Source: Phenylobacterium parvum (GTDB taxonomy: Bacteria > Pseudomonadota > Alphaproteobacteria > Caulobacterales > Caulobacteraceae). From it: a stretch of DNA of 64,000 nt. This document shows positions 15,803 through 24,455 of the stretch, one piece after another (positions within the stretch are counted from its first letter, which is position 1; each line of letters starts with the position of its first letter). Below the pieces are notes generated by a model that ran no database searches, was not told the origin of the DNA, and saw nothing but the letters and a program-made list of their open reading frames with translations. The position numbers and the translations under genes were made by a program. The stretch lies in contig NZ_CP029479.1 of assembly GCF_003150835.1 (NCBI RefSeq), positions 372,001-436,000 on the forward strand. The letters run 5' to 3'.

Positions 15803-16854
15803 CCTACATCGCCAAGCCCAAACTGCATCACCCCGCCCTCACGCCGAACGGCCTGGGCTTCCTGCGGCGCGACTACGAGGGTTCGGTCTCGACCCTCTGC
15901 GCCGGGTGCGGCCACGACTCCATTTCCGCCGCCATCATCCAGGCGGCCTATGAGCTCGACCTACCCCCCCACCGGGTGGCGAAGCTCTCGGGGATCGGCT
16001 GCTCGTCGAAGACGCCGGACTACTTCCTCGGCAATTCACACGGCTTCAACACCGTGCACGGCCGGATGCCGTCGGTGCTGACCGGCGCCAACCTGGCCAA
16101 CCGGGAGCTGATCTACCTGGGGGTCTCCGGCGACGGCGACTCCGCCTCCATCGGCCTCGGCCAGTTCGCTCACGCCATCCGGCGCGGGGTGAACATGACC
16201 TACATCGTCGAGAACAATGGTGTGTACGGTCTCACCAAGGGCCAGTTCTCGGCCACCTCCGACCGCGGCTCCAAGTCCAAGAAGGGCGTGGTCAACCATG
16301 ACGCCGCCATCGACATGGTCAGCCTCGCCCTCCAGCTGGGCGCCACCTTTGTCGCCCGCTCCTTCTCCGGCGACAAGGCCCAGCTGGTGCCCCTGATCAA
16401 GGCCGCCATCCGTCATCCCGGGCCGGCCTTCATCGACACGCTGAGCCCCTGCGTCCAGTTCAACAACCACGCAGGGTCCACCAAGAGCTACGACTATGTC
16501 CGCGAGCACAACGAGGCCGTGAACCGCCTCGACGTGATCGCCGACCGCAAGCCCATCGAGGTCGACTACGAGCCCGGCACGACCATTTCCGTGACCCAGC
16601 ACGACGGTTCGGTCCTGTCCCTGCACAAGCTGGCCGACCATTATGACGCCACCGACCGGATCGCCGCCATGGCCTACCTGGCCGAACGGCAGGCCGCGGG
16701 TGAGATCGTCACGGGGCTTCTGTACCTGAACCCGGACCCCGGCGACCTGCACGGCGCCCTCGGCACGACGGAGCGTCCGCTGAACAGCCTCTCCGACGCC
16801 GATCTGGTGCCGGGGCAGGCGGCGCTCGACCGGATCAACGCCGGCCTGCGCTAG
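15799..16854 (+). CDS. korB: 2-oxoacid:ferredoxin oxidoreductase beta subunit (KorB-like)
   Basis: A 351-residue thiamine-pyrophosphate subunit. Iron-sulfur ligands are visible as C34, C37 (LCAGCGH), C68 (GIGCSSK) and C218 (SPCVQF); the TPP/Mg motif runs from GDGD (111-114) to ENNGVYG (139-145). Together with the fused alpha-gamma subunit it makes the complete catalytic core. Start and stop overlaps with korA show tight coupling. No conventional ferredoxin gene lies in the operon; the first gene, with its own ferredoxin domains, probably fills that role. Confidence 0.9.
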   Translation: MTYIAKPKLHHPALTPNGLGFLRRDYEGSVSTLCAGCGHDSISAAIIQAAYELDLPPHRVAKLSGIGCSSKTPDYFLGNSHGFNTVHGRMPSVLTGANLANRELIYLGVSGDGDSASIGLGQFAHAIRRGVNMTYIVENNGVYGLTKGQFSATSDRGSKSKKGVVNHDAAIDMVSLALQLGATFVARSFSGDKAQLVPLIKAAIRHPGPAFIDTLSPCVQFNNHAGSTKSYDYVREHNEAVNRLDVIADRKPIEVDYEPGTTISVTQHDGSVLSLHKLADHYDATDRIAAMAYLAERQAAGEIVTGLLYLNPDPGDLHGALGTTERPLNSLSDADLVPGQAALDRINAGLR

Positions 16855-16882
16855 GGTTGGCCACAGACGGGGAGGGACAGGC

Positions 16883-17764
16883 ATGCTCAGCTGGCGGATC
16901 GGCGAGGTGACGGTCACCCGCGTGGTCGAGATGGAAATGCCGGTCGTCCACAATCCCCTGCGGGCCTTCCTCGCCGAGGCGACGCCGGAGGCTCTGCGCG
17001 AAATCCCCTGGCTCTTTCCGCATTATGTGACGCCTGAGGGACACCTGCGCCTGTCCATCCACGCCCTGCTCGTCGAGGCGCCCGGCCTGCGGCTGGTGGT
17101 GGACACCTGCATCGGCAACGACCGTCCGCGGAGCCTTGTCGGCGGACAGGCCCTGTCCACGGACTTCCTGAAGTCCTTCGAGGCGACCGGCTGGACCCGC
17201 GACAGCGTCGACGCCGTCGTCTGCACCCACCTGCACGTGGACCATGTGGGCTGGAACACCATGAAGGAGGGCGACCGCTGGGTCCCGACCTTCCCGAAGG
17301 CCCGATACCTGATCGGGCGGCGGGAATACGACCACTGGAGCGCCGAGGGCGACGCCGAGCAGCAGGCGATCCTGTCGGACTCCATCCGTCCGGTCTTCGA
17401 CGCGGGGCTCGTCGACCTGGTGGAGATGGACCACGTCATCTCCCCGGAGATCCGGCTGGTCCCGACCCCCGGCCACACGCCCGGCCATGTCAGCGTCCGG
17501 ATCGAGTCCGGCGGCGAGGTGGGCCTGATCACCGGCGACATGGTCCACCATCCCTGCCAGATGGCCCACCCGGAGTGGTCGCCGCCCTTCGACAGTGATC
17601 CGGCGGCCTCCGCCGTGATGCGGCGTGAGGTCTTCGAGGGCGCCGCCGACCAGCCCATCCTGGTCATTGGCACCCACTTCGCCGCCCCCACTGCGGGGCA
17701 TGTGCGCCGGGACGGGGACGCCTATCGCTTTGACGGGGCGCCCTCCGCTTCGCCGGAGGCCTGA
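16883..17764 (+). CDS. MBL-fold metallo-hydrolase
   Basis: A 293-residue metallo-beta-lactamase-fold protein with the zinc motif THLHVDHVGW (~residues 114-123), further metal ligands in PGHTPGHVSV, the aspartate of GLITGDMVHH and the last histidine in VIGTHFAAPTAG. This layout resembles lactonases and related hydrolases of the AHL-lactonase/AttM-like branch. It has no signal peptide, so it is probably cytoplasmic. It begins 28 bases after korB with GGGGAGGGAC upstream of ATG 16883 and may be part of that transcript. The substrate is unknown; quorum-signal lactones are only one possibility. Confidence 0.85.
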   Translation: MLSWRIGEVTVTRVVEMEMPVVHNPLRAFLAEATPEALREIPWLFPHYVTPEGHLRLSIHALLVEAPGLRLVVDTCIGNDRPRSLVGGQALSTDFLKSFEATGWTRDSVDAVVCTHLHVDHVGWNTMKEGDRWVPTFPKARYLIGRREYDHWSAEGDAEQQAILSDSIRPVFDAGLVDLVEMDHVISPEIRLVPTPGHTPGHVSVRIESGGEVGLITGDMVHHPCQMAHPEWSPPFDSDPAASAVMRREVFEGAADQPILVIGTHFAAPTAGHVRRDGDAYRFDGAPSASPEA

Positions 17765-17795
17765 GCGTCTGGCCCCCAGGCGCGGGTGGTCCCAT

Positions 17796-17810
17796 ATTCG
17801 CGGGGCGAAT
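17796..17810. promoter_or_regulatory. Short dyad upstream of pseI-like gene
   Basis: ATTCGC-GGG-GCGAAT is a perfect 6-bp dyad 27 bases before the start at 17837, with a GANTC site (GAATC, 17807-17811) at its right edge. Possible operator or leader hairpin; no other support. Confidence 0.25.
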
Positions 17811-17836
17811 CGCGCGCAGGACGCGGGAGGCCTTCC

Positions 17837-18904
17837 ATGAGCCAGGCCCTGGCCCACATTGACGGCAGGCCCATCGGGCCCGGCCAACCGCCTTACGTGG
17901 TGGCCGAGATGTCCGGCAATCACAATGGTGAGCTCGGCCGCGCCCTCGACCTGATCTCGGCGGCGGCGGACGCCGGGGCGGACGCGGTCAAGATCCAGAC
18001 CTACACCGCCGACACCATCACCCTCGACCACGATGGCCCGGGCTTCCGGATCGAGGGCGGCCTCTGGGACGGCCGTCGCCTGCACGAGCTGTATGCCGAG
18101 GCGCACACCCCCTGGGACTGGCACGCGCCGATGTTCGAGCACGCCCGGAAGGCCGGGGTGACGCTCTTCTCCTCGCCCTTCGACTTCACCGCCGTGGACC
18201 TGCTGGAGAGCCTGGGCGCCCCCGCCTACAAGATCGCCTCCTTCGAGCTTGTGGACCTGCCCCTGATCCGGCGCTGCGCGGCGACGGGACGGCCCCTGGT
18301 CATGTCCACGGGCATGGCCTCGCCGGCGGAGATCGCAGAGGCGGTGGAGGCGGCGCGCGGGGCCGGGGCGAAGGACCTGATCGTCCTGCACTGCACCAGC
18401 GCCTATCCCGCCCCCATGTCCTCCATGAACCTCGCCACCCTGCCGGACATGGCCGCGCGGTTCGGGGTCCTGGCCGGCCTGTCCGACCACACCCTGGGCA
18501 CGGCCGCGTCCGTGGCCGCGGTGGCGCTCGGGGCCTGTTTCATCGAAAAGCACTTCACCCTCAGCCGGGCTGACGGGGGCGTGGACTCCGCCTTCTCCCT
18601 CGAGCCGGCCGAGCTCGCCGAACTGGTCTCCAGCTGCCGGGGCGCCTGGGAGGCCCTGGGCGGGGTGGCCTATGGTCCCGGCGAGGCCGAGGCGGGAAAC
18701 GCCGGCATGCGGCGCTCGCTCTATGTGAGCGCGTCCGTCCGCAAGGGCGAGGTCCTCACCGCCGCCAACATCCGGTCGGTCCGGCCGGGCCATGGCCTCG
18801 CGCCCCGGCATTACGACGCCGTCCTCGGCCGCCGGGCGACCCGCGACATTCCCTTCGGCGAGCCCCTCGACTGGTCGATGGTCGAAGGCGGCGAGGCCGG
18901 CTGA
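17837..18904 (+). CDS. pseI: Pseudaminic acid synthase-like NeuB-family enzyme
   Basis: A 355-residue NeuB-family synthase. The N-terminal TIM barrel (VVAEMSGNHNGELGRAL, DAVKIQTYTADT, FSSPFD, GLSDHTLG, EKHFTL) condenses phosphoenolpyruvate with a 6-carbon amino sugar to make a nonulosonic acid; the C-terminal ~60 residues are the antifreeze-like SAF domain (RRSLYV to GEPLDW). The MSGNHNG and TYTADTITL segments favour the pseudaminic-acid branch (PseI) over sialic acid. In Caulobacterales such sugars decorate flagellin. ATG 17837 has GGGAGG at 17825-17830. No other pse genes are in the window except the convergent nucleotidyltransferase-like gene. Confidence 0.85.
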   Translation: MSQALAHIDGRPIGPGQPPYVVAEMSGNHNGELGRALDLISAAADAGADAVKIQTYTADTITLDHDGPGFRIEGGLWDGRRLHELYAEAHTPWDWHAPMFEHARKAGVTLFSSPFDFTAVDLLESLGAPAYKIASFELVDLPLIRRCAATGRPLVMSTGMASPAEIAEAVEAARGAGAKDLIVLHCTSAYPAPMSSMNLATLPDMAARFGVLAGLSDHTLGTAASVAAVALGACFIEKHFTLSRADGGVDSAFSLEPAELAELVSSCRGAWEALGGVAYGPGEAEAGNAGMRRSLYVSASVRKGEVLTAANIRSVRPGHGLAPRHYDAVLGRRATRDIPFGEPLDWSMVEGGEAG

Positions 18905-18910
18905 GGCGGT

Positions 18911-19606
18911 TCAGGCGTCGGCTTCCCGCCGCGCGAAGGGCAGGGCCAGGATGTCCGCCGAGGTGAAGGCCGGGTTCCCGGGATAGAGGGCGGCGTAGAC
19001 CCGCTCCACGAAGGCGAAGTCCCCCGGCAGGTCCACCGTCCACCGGAACGCGCTGCGGTCCGGGGCCTGAACGAGGTCTCCCCGCCGGAAAGGCGCTTCA
19101 GGCCGGTAGAGCCAGGGCGTCACGTGCTCGCGGTCGTAGGCCGAGGCCGCCTCCGCCGCCGCCCGACGCAGGGCCTCCACCGTGAAGACCTCGACGTCCA
19201 GCCCGCGGGGGAAGGTCCGGACCTGGCCGTTGGAGGCATAGTCCAGGCCCCGCTCACGCCGCAGGGCGACGCAGGCGTCGATGACCGTGGGGTCCGCCAG
19301 GGGACAGTCGGCGGTCAGGCGCACCAGGTCGCCCTCAAGGCCGAGGACCTCCACCGCCTTCAGGAAACGGCCCAGGACGTCGTCCAGCGGGCCGCGGACG
19401 ACCTCCACCCCCGCCCCGGCCAGGGTTTCCGCCAGCACGTCGTCCGACGGATCCTCGCTGGTCGCCACGACGATCCGGTCGAGTTCCCGGCAACGGCGCA
19501 GGCGTTCGATCTGGCGCAGGATCATGGGCTGGCCCAGCAGGGGCTTCAGGACCTTGCCAGGCAACCGGCTGGAACTCATCCGCGCCTGCAGAATCGCCGT
19601 GGTCAC
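18911..19606 (-). CDS. SpsF/NeuA-like cytidylyltransferase-family protein
   Basis: A 231-residue nucleotide-sugar transferase fold with the diagnostic N-terminus LQARMSSSRLPGKVL (residues 6-20), an RLTADCPLADP segment that binds the metal-nucleotide, and a late DREHVTPW motif. These proteins activate acidic sugars as CMP derivatives or belong to polysaccharide pathways (spore-coat SpsF type). It is convergent with the pseI-like gene, six bases apart, so the two probably work in one surface-glycan or flagellin-glycan pathway without sharing a transcript. The start is GTG at 19606, with GGGAGGCGG upstream. It is too divergent for me to call it PseF firmly. Confidence 0.8.
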   Translation of the reverse strand: MTTAILQARMSSSRLPGKVLKPLLGQPMILRQIERLRRCRELDRIVVATSEDPSDDVLAETLAGAGVEVVRGPLDDVLGRFLKAVEVLGLEGDLVRLTADCPLADPTVIDACVALRRERGLDYASNGQVRTFPRGLDVEVFTVEALRRAAAEAASAYDREHVTPWLYRPEAPFRRGDLVQAPDRSAFRWTVDLPGDFAFVERVYAALYPGNPAFTSADILALPFARREADA

Positions 19607-19735
19607 GCCCGCCTCCCGTGGTGTCGGGGACCATCAATAGACCCGCGGGGGGCCGGCGCAAGTCGCCCTCCGGCCGCGCACCCACCGCGACCTCGACCGC
19701 GACTCGGGTCTAGACTGGCCCGGCGAGGGAAGGGG

Positions 19736-20410
19736 ATGGGACCCATGCTGGTGCTTCTGGGCGTGCTTCTGGTGGTGGCGGGCTTCGCCGTTGGCCTGAA
19801 CCCCCTGCTGGTCGTCCTGGCCTCGGCCCTGGCCACGGGGCTTGCGGCAGGTCTGTCGCCCCTCGAGGTGCTGGCCGCCTTCGGCAAGGCCTTCAACGAA
19901 AACCGCTATGTCAGCGCCGCCTGGCTGATCCTGCCGGTGATCGGCGTGCTGGAGCGGTCTGGCCTGCAGGAGGCGGCGCGGGGCCTGATCGGGCGGCTGA
20001 AGACCGTCACCTTCGCCCGTCTCATGCTGGCCTACCTGCTCTTTCGCCAGGGGACGGCGGCCCTGGGCCTGGTCTCCATCGCCGGCCAGACCCAGACCAT
20101 CCGCCCCATCATCGCCCCCATGGCCGAGGCGGCGCGGGCGACCGAGACGGGGGTCGAGGCCCTGTCCCCGGCCGAGACCCAGAGGGTCCGGGCCTTCGCG
20201 GCCGGCACGGACAACATCGGCCTCTTCTTCGGCGAGGACATCTTCCTGGCCATTGGCTCCATCCTGCTGATGGTCGGCTTCCTCGAGCAGAACGGGATCA
20301 CGGTGGAGCCCCTGCACCTCTCGGTCTGGGCCATTCCCACCGCCATCGCCGCCTTCCTCGTGCACGGCGCCCGAATCCTCGTGTTCGGCCGAAGGACGCC
20401 GCGGTCATGA
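19736..20410 (+). CDS. DUF969-family integral membrane protein
   Basis: A 224-residue protein with about five or six predicted membrane helices (an N-terminal hydrophobic block, then segments near WLILPVIGVLERSG, LMLAYLLFRQ and IFLAIGSILLMVGFL). DUF969 proteins are typically encoded next to DUF979 proteins and are presumed to be two halves of a transport or membrane complex. GAGGGAAGGGG immediately precedes the start; ATG 19736 is used, and an in-frame ATG at 19745 is equally possible. It heads a run of overlapping genes and its stop overlaps the DUF979 start (ATGA). Confidence 0.82.
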   Translation: MGPMLVLLGVLLVVAGFAVGLNPLLVVLASALATGLAAGLSPLEVLAAFGKAFNENRYVSAAWLILPVIGVLERSGLQEAARGLIGRLKTVTFARLMLAYLLFRQGTAALGLVSIAGQTQTIRPIIAPMAEAARATETGVEALSPAETQRVRAFAAGTDNIGLFFGEDIFLAIGSILLMVGFLEQNGITVEPLHLSVWAIPTAIAAFLVHGARILVFGRRTPRS

Positions 20411-21366
20411 TCGGTCTGACCCAGGTCTACGCCCTCGCGGGCCTCGTCTTCGCCGGCTTCGCCGTCCTCAGCCTGAGGGATGCGGCCAATCCTCGGCGGC
20501 TTCGCAACGCCCTGTTCTGGGGCCTCTTCGCCCTCTCCTTCCTAGCGGGAGACCGCCTGGGCGACCTGGGCAACGGCGTCCTCGTGCTGGTCATGGCCCT
20601 GACCGCCGCCCTGGGCCTCGGGCGCAGCGGGTCCGGGGCGGCGGATACCGAAGCCCGGGCGGCCTCGGCCCGGACCCATGGCCTGAGGCTCTTCTGGCCG
20701 GCCCTGCTGATCCCGGTCCTGGTCCTCGCGGGAAGCCTCGGCGTGCGCCATGGCGGGCCGGCCCTGGCCGCCCTGGTGGACCCGAAGCAGGCGACCCTCG
20801 TCTCGCTCAGTTTCGCGGCGGTGGTCGTTGCGGCCCTGTCGGTCCGCCTGTTCCGCCAGCCGGTCCTGTCGCCCCTTACCGAAGGTCTGCGCCTGGCCGA
20901 CACAGTGGGCTGGATGGCCCTCCTGCCCCAGATGCTGGCGGCCCTGGGCGCCGTCTTCGCCCTGGCCGGCGTTGGCGCCGTGGTGGGCGAGACCGTCACC
21001 CGGGTCTTCTCCATGGACACCCGCCTGGCCGCCGTCGCGGTGTACTGCCTGGGCATGGCCGGCTTCACCGTCCTGATGGGCAACGCCTTCGCCGCCTTCC
21101 CTGTGATGACTGCGGGCGTGGCCCTGCCGGTCCTGGTCAAGGTCTACGGGGGCGACCCGGCGGCCATCTGCGCCATCGGCATGCTGTCGGGTTTCTGCGG
21201 GACCCTGCTGACGCCGCTGGCCGCCAACTTCAACCTCGCCCCCGCCGCCCTCCTTGACCTGGACGACCGTTTCGCCGTCATCCGGGCCCAGGCGCCCACG
21301 GCGCTTGTCCTCCTCGCCGTCAACACGGTCCTTATGCATGTCCTCGCCTTCCCGGCTCACCCCTGA
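20407..21366 (+). CDS. DUF979-family integral membrane protein
   Basis: A 319-residue, very hydrophobic protein with roughly nine or ten predicted membrane helices. It is the usual genomic partner of DUF969, here with a 4-base overlap, so both are likely made in fixed ratio as one membrane complex. The segment MLSGFCGTLLTPLAANFN near residue 260 resembles helix-breaking, polar-lined motifs found in permeases. Its end overlaps the DUF2891 gene by 29 bases. Transport of a small organic solute is a reasonable guess from architecture, but no substrate evidence exists here. Confidence 0.82.
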   Translation: MIGLTQVYALAGLVFAGFAVLSLRDAANPRRLRNALFWGLFALSFLAGDRLGDLGNGVLVLVMALTAALGLGRSGSGAADTEARAASARTHGLRLFWPALLIPVLVLAGSLGVRHGGPALAALVDPKQATLVSLSFAAVVVAALSVRLFRQPVLSPLTEGLRLADTVGWMALLPQMLAALGAVFALAGVGAVVGETVTRVFSMDTRLAAVAVYCLGMAGFTVLMGNAFAAFPVMTAGVALPVLVKVYGGDPAAICAIGMLSGFCGTLLTPLAANFNLAPAALLDLDDRFAVIRAQAPTALVLLAVNTVLMHVLAFPAHP

Positions 21367-22354
21367 GATCGCCGCCGGCTTCGCCCGGATCGCCCTGGGC
21401 CATGTCACCCGGCCCTGGCCCTACAAGCTGGACCAGGTCCTGAGCTCCGAGGCGGACCTGGCGGAACCCCGCCGCCTCCATCCCATCTTCTTCGGCAGCT
21501 TCGACTGGCACTCCTGCGTGCACGGCTACTGGCTGCTGGCCGCCGTCCGTCGCCGCTTCCCGGACCATCCGGTCGCCGCCGAGATCGACGCACGCTTTGC
21601 AGAGGCCTTCACGGAGCCGAACGTGGAAGGCGAGCGGGCCTTCCTGCGGCGGCCCATGTCACGGGGCTTCGAGCGGCCCTATGGCTGGGCCTGGCTCCTG
21701 AAGCTGCAGGCGGAGCTGACGGGCGCACCCGGCCCCTGGGCCGGCCGGCTGGCCCCCCTGGCGGCTGACTTCGCAGACCGCTTCCGCGCCCACCTGCCCC
21801 TGGCGACCTATCCCGTCCGGACGGGTGTGCACTCCTCCACCGCCTTCGCCGTCGCCCTGGCCCTCGACTACGCCCGCGTCGCCGGGGACCGGGACCTGGA
21901 GGCCCTCCTGAAGTCCAAGGCCCTGTCCTGGTACGGCCAGGACCGGGACTGCCAGGCCTGGGAGCCCTCGGGCGAGGACTTCCTTTCGCCCGCCCTGATG
22001 GAGGCCGAATGCCTGCGCCGGGTGCTGCCGGCCGAGGACTTCCGCGCCTGGTTCGCCGGCTTCCTGCCCCGGGCCGCCGCAGGGGAACCCGCCAGCCTCT
22101 TCACTCCCGCCAGCGTCAGTGACCGCAGCGACGGCAAGATCGCCCACCTCGATGGCCTCAACCTCAGTCGGGCCTGGTGCTGGCTCAGCCTCGCGGGCGC
22201 CCTCGATCCGGCGGATCCCGCCGCCCCGGCGGCCCTCGGCGCCGCTGAGCGGCACCTCGACGCCAGCCTGCCGCACGTGGCTGGCGACTACATGGGCGAG
22301 CACTGGCTGGCCAGCTTCGCCCTCCTGGCCCTCACGGCGGGGGAGGGGCGGTGA
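21338..22354 (+). CDS. DUF2891-family protein
   Basis: A 338-residue soluble protein. Distinctive blocks include HPIFFGSFDWHSCVHGYW, RPYGWAWLLKL, GVHSSTAFA and HLDGLNLSRAWCW, spread over an all-alpha toroid-like pattern reminiscent of glycan-processing alpha/alpha barrels. Conserved His, Asp and Trp residues suggest an enzyme acting on a carbohydrate-like ligand, but no activity is known to me. The start at ATG 21338 lies inside the DUF979 gene; upstream in-frame codons give only low-complexity sequence. The stop overlaps the next start (GTGA). Co-occurrence of DUF2891 with DUF969 and DUF979 points to one pathway. Confidence 0.8.
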   Translation: MSSPSRLTPEIAAGFARIALGHVTRPWPYKLDQVLSSEADLAEPRRLHPIFFGSFDWHSCVHGYWLLAAVRRRFPDHPVAAEIDARFAEAFTEPNVEGERAFLRRPMSRGFERPYGWAWLLKLQAELTGAPGPWAGRLAPLAADFADRFRAHLPLATYPVRTGVHSSTAFAVALALDYARVAGDRDLEALLKSKALSWYGQDRDCQAWEPSGEDFLSPALMEAECLRRVLPAEDFRAWFAGFLPRAAAGEPASLFTPASVSDRSDGKIAHLDGLNLSRAWCWLSLAGALDPADPAAPAALGAAERHLDASLPHVAGDYMGEHWLASFALLALTAGEGR

Positions 22355-24384
22355 GCGAGGCCCCCCTCGAGACCGCCATCCGGCAGGGCATGGCCCTTCT
22401 GGCCGCCCGGCCAGACCTCGCCGAGGCCCAGGCCAATGAGATCCTGGCGGCCATCCCCGGGCACCCCGCAGGCCTGTTGATCCGCGCCTCGGCGCGCCGT
22501 CGGCTGGGTCGGGCCGCCGAGGCCCTGGCGGACCTGGAGCCCCTGGCCGCCGCCCAGGCGACCTGGCCCCCGGCCCACCTCGAGCTCGGCCTCGCCCGCG
22601 GCGAGACGGGGGATTCGAAGGGCGCCGTGGAAGCCCTTTCCCGCGCGGTCGCCCTGGACCCGGCTCTGGTCGAGGGCTGGACGGCCCTGGCGGTCCAGCA
22701 TCGCCTGCTGGGTCATGCCCAGGCCGCAGGTCGCGCCGAGGCCCGGGCCCTCAGCGCGGCGACCCGGGACCCGGTCCTGCTTGAGGCCGGGGCGGCCCTC
22801 AACGAGGGCAAGCTGGCGGTGGCTGAGCATCTTTTGCGCGATCGCCTCCGGGCCCGCCCGGACGATCCGCCCGCCCTGCGCATGCTGGCCGAGACCGCCA
22901 CGCGCCTGGGGCGTTACGAGGACGCAGAGGCCCTGCTCCGCCGTTGCCTCGAACTGACGCCGGGGTTCATTCCGGCCCGCCACAACCTGGCGGTGGCCCT
23001 CTACCGCCAGACCCGGGCGGCCGAGGCCCTGGCCGAGACTGAGGTCCTGCTGGAGGCGGATCCGCGCCACCCCGGCTATCGCAACCTGCAGGCCGCCGCC
23101 CTGGGCCAGCTGGGCGAGTACGACAGGGCCATCGCCGTCTTCGAAAACCTGCTCGCCGACTACCCGGTCCAGCCCAAGGGCTGGATGAGCTATGGCCACG
23201 CCCTCAAGACGGTGGGCCGGCAGGACGCCGCGGTCGCCGCCTACCGCCGGGCTCTCGCCCTGTCGCCCGGCCTGGGCGAGGCTTGGTGGAGCCTGGCCAA
23301 CCTCAAGACCTTCCGGTTTGCGCCGCAGGACCTGGACGCCATGCGCCAGGCCCTCGCCGGCGGGGACCTCTCGGACGAGGACCGGTTCCACCTGGACTTC
23401 GCCCTCGGCAAGGCCCTGGAGGACGCGGGCCATGACGAGGAATCCTTCTCGGCCTACAGCCGAGGCAACGCCCTGCGCCGGGCCAGCCTTGACTACGACG
23501 CCGACGAGACGCACCGGCACGTCCTGCGCTCCCGGGCCCTGTTCACGCCGGAATTCTGGGCCGCAAGGCAAGGGTGGGGCTGCCCTTCGCCGGACCCGGT
23601 CTTCATACTCGGCCTGCCCCGCGCCGGCTCAACCCTGGTGGAGCAGATCCTGGCCAGCCATCCGGAGGTGGAGGGCACCATGGAACTGCCCGACATGCCG
23701 GCCCTCGCCAAGCGGCTGGGCGGGCGCACCCGCCGCGACCAGGACTCCGCCTATCCCGACGCCCTTGCCGACCTCGATGCGGACGCCTGCCGCACCCTGG
23801 GCGAGGAATACCTGGCCCGCACCGCCCCCCAGAGAAAGACCGGCCGGCCCTTCTTCATCGACAAGATGCCCAACAACTTCGCCCATGTGGGGCTGATCCG
23901 GCTGATCCTGCCGAACGCGAAGATCATCGACGCCCGGCGCCATCCGCTGGGCTGCTGCTTCTCGGGGTTCAAGCAGCACTTCGCCCGGGGGCAGGCCTTT
24001 ACCTATGACCTGACGGACCTGGGCCGCTACTACGCCGACTATGTCGACCTGATGGCCCATTTCGACCAGGTCCTGCCCGGCGCCGTCCACCGGGTGATCT
24101 ACGAGCGCATGGTGGCCGAGCCCGAAGCTGAGGTGCGGGCCCTGCTGGACTCTTGCGGCCTGGAATTCGACCCGGCCTGCCTGAGGTTCTACGAGAATGA
24201 CCGCGCCGTTCGCACCGCCAGCTCCGAACAGGTCCGCCGGCCCATCTTTACCGAGGGCCTCGACCAGTGGCGGCGCTTCGAGCCCTGGCTCGGGCCGCTG
24301 AAGTCTGCACTCGGGTCCGTCCTGAACGCCTATCCTGAGGCGCCTGCGCCACAGGAAAGACCCTACGATCATTCGGGAGATTGA
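22351..24384 (+). CDS. Tetratricopeptide-repeat sulfotransferase-family protein
   Basis: A 677-residue, two-part protein. Residues ~10-330 hold about eight TPR helical-hairpin units (for example AAEALADLEPLAA and YDRAIAVFENLLADYP); residues ~415-660 are a PAPS-dependent sulfotransferase-like domain with the 5'-phosphosulfate loop GLPRAGSTLVEQIL near 420 and the later DKMPNNFAHVGLI and DARRHPLGCCFS segments. Such TPR-sulfotransferase proteins are common in Caulobacterales and sphingomonads and often stand directly before a TonB-dependent receptor, as here (71 bases). The acceptor is unknown. The start is GTG 22351 overlapping the DUF2891 stop. Confidence 0.85.
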   Translation: MSEAPLETAIRQGMALLAARPDLAEAQANEILAAIPGHPAGLLIRASARRRLGRAAEALADLEPLAAAQATWPPAHLELGLARGETGDSKGAVEALSRAVALDPALVEGWTALAVQHRLLGHAQAAGRAEARALSAATRDPVLLEAGAALNEGKLAVAEHLLRDRLRARPDDPPALRMLAETATRLGRYEDAEALLRRCLELTPGFIPARHNLAVALYRQTRAAEALAETEVLLEADPRHPGYRNLQAAALGQLGEYDRAIAVFENLLADYPVQPKGWMSYGHALKTVGRQDAAVAAYRRALALSPGLGEAWWSLANLKTFRFAPQDLDAMRQALAGGDLSDEDRFHLDFALGKALEDAGHDEESFSAYSRGNALRRASLDYDADETHRHVLRSRALFTPEFWAARQGWGCPSPDPVFILGLPRAGSTLVEQILASHPEVEGTMELPDMPALAKRLGGRTRRDQDSAYPDALADLDADACRTLGEEYLARTAPQRKTGRPFFIDKMPNNFAHVGLIRLILPNAKIIDARRHPLGCCFSGFKQHFARGQAFTYDLTDLGRYYADYVDLMAHFDQVLPGAVHRVIYERMVAEPEAEVRALLDSCGLEFDPACLRFYENDRAVRTASSEQVRRPIFTEGLDQWRRFEPWLGPLKSALGSVLNAYPEAPAPQERPYDHSGD

Positions 24385-24455
24385 CAGCCCGGGGCCTGCG
24401 GACGGTTAGTGCGGGTGACGATTCGTGACTGTCTGACAACAGGATCCGTACTTCC

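Noticed and set aside
18911-19606. Calling the cytidylyltransferase-like gene pseF
   Set aside because: The SpsF-type N-terminus is clear but PseF-specific features are not, so only the broader family is given.
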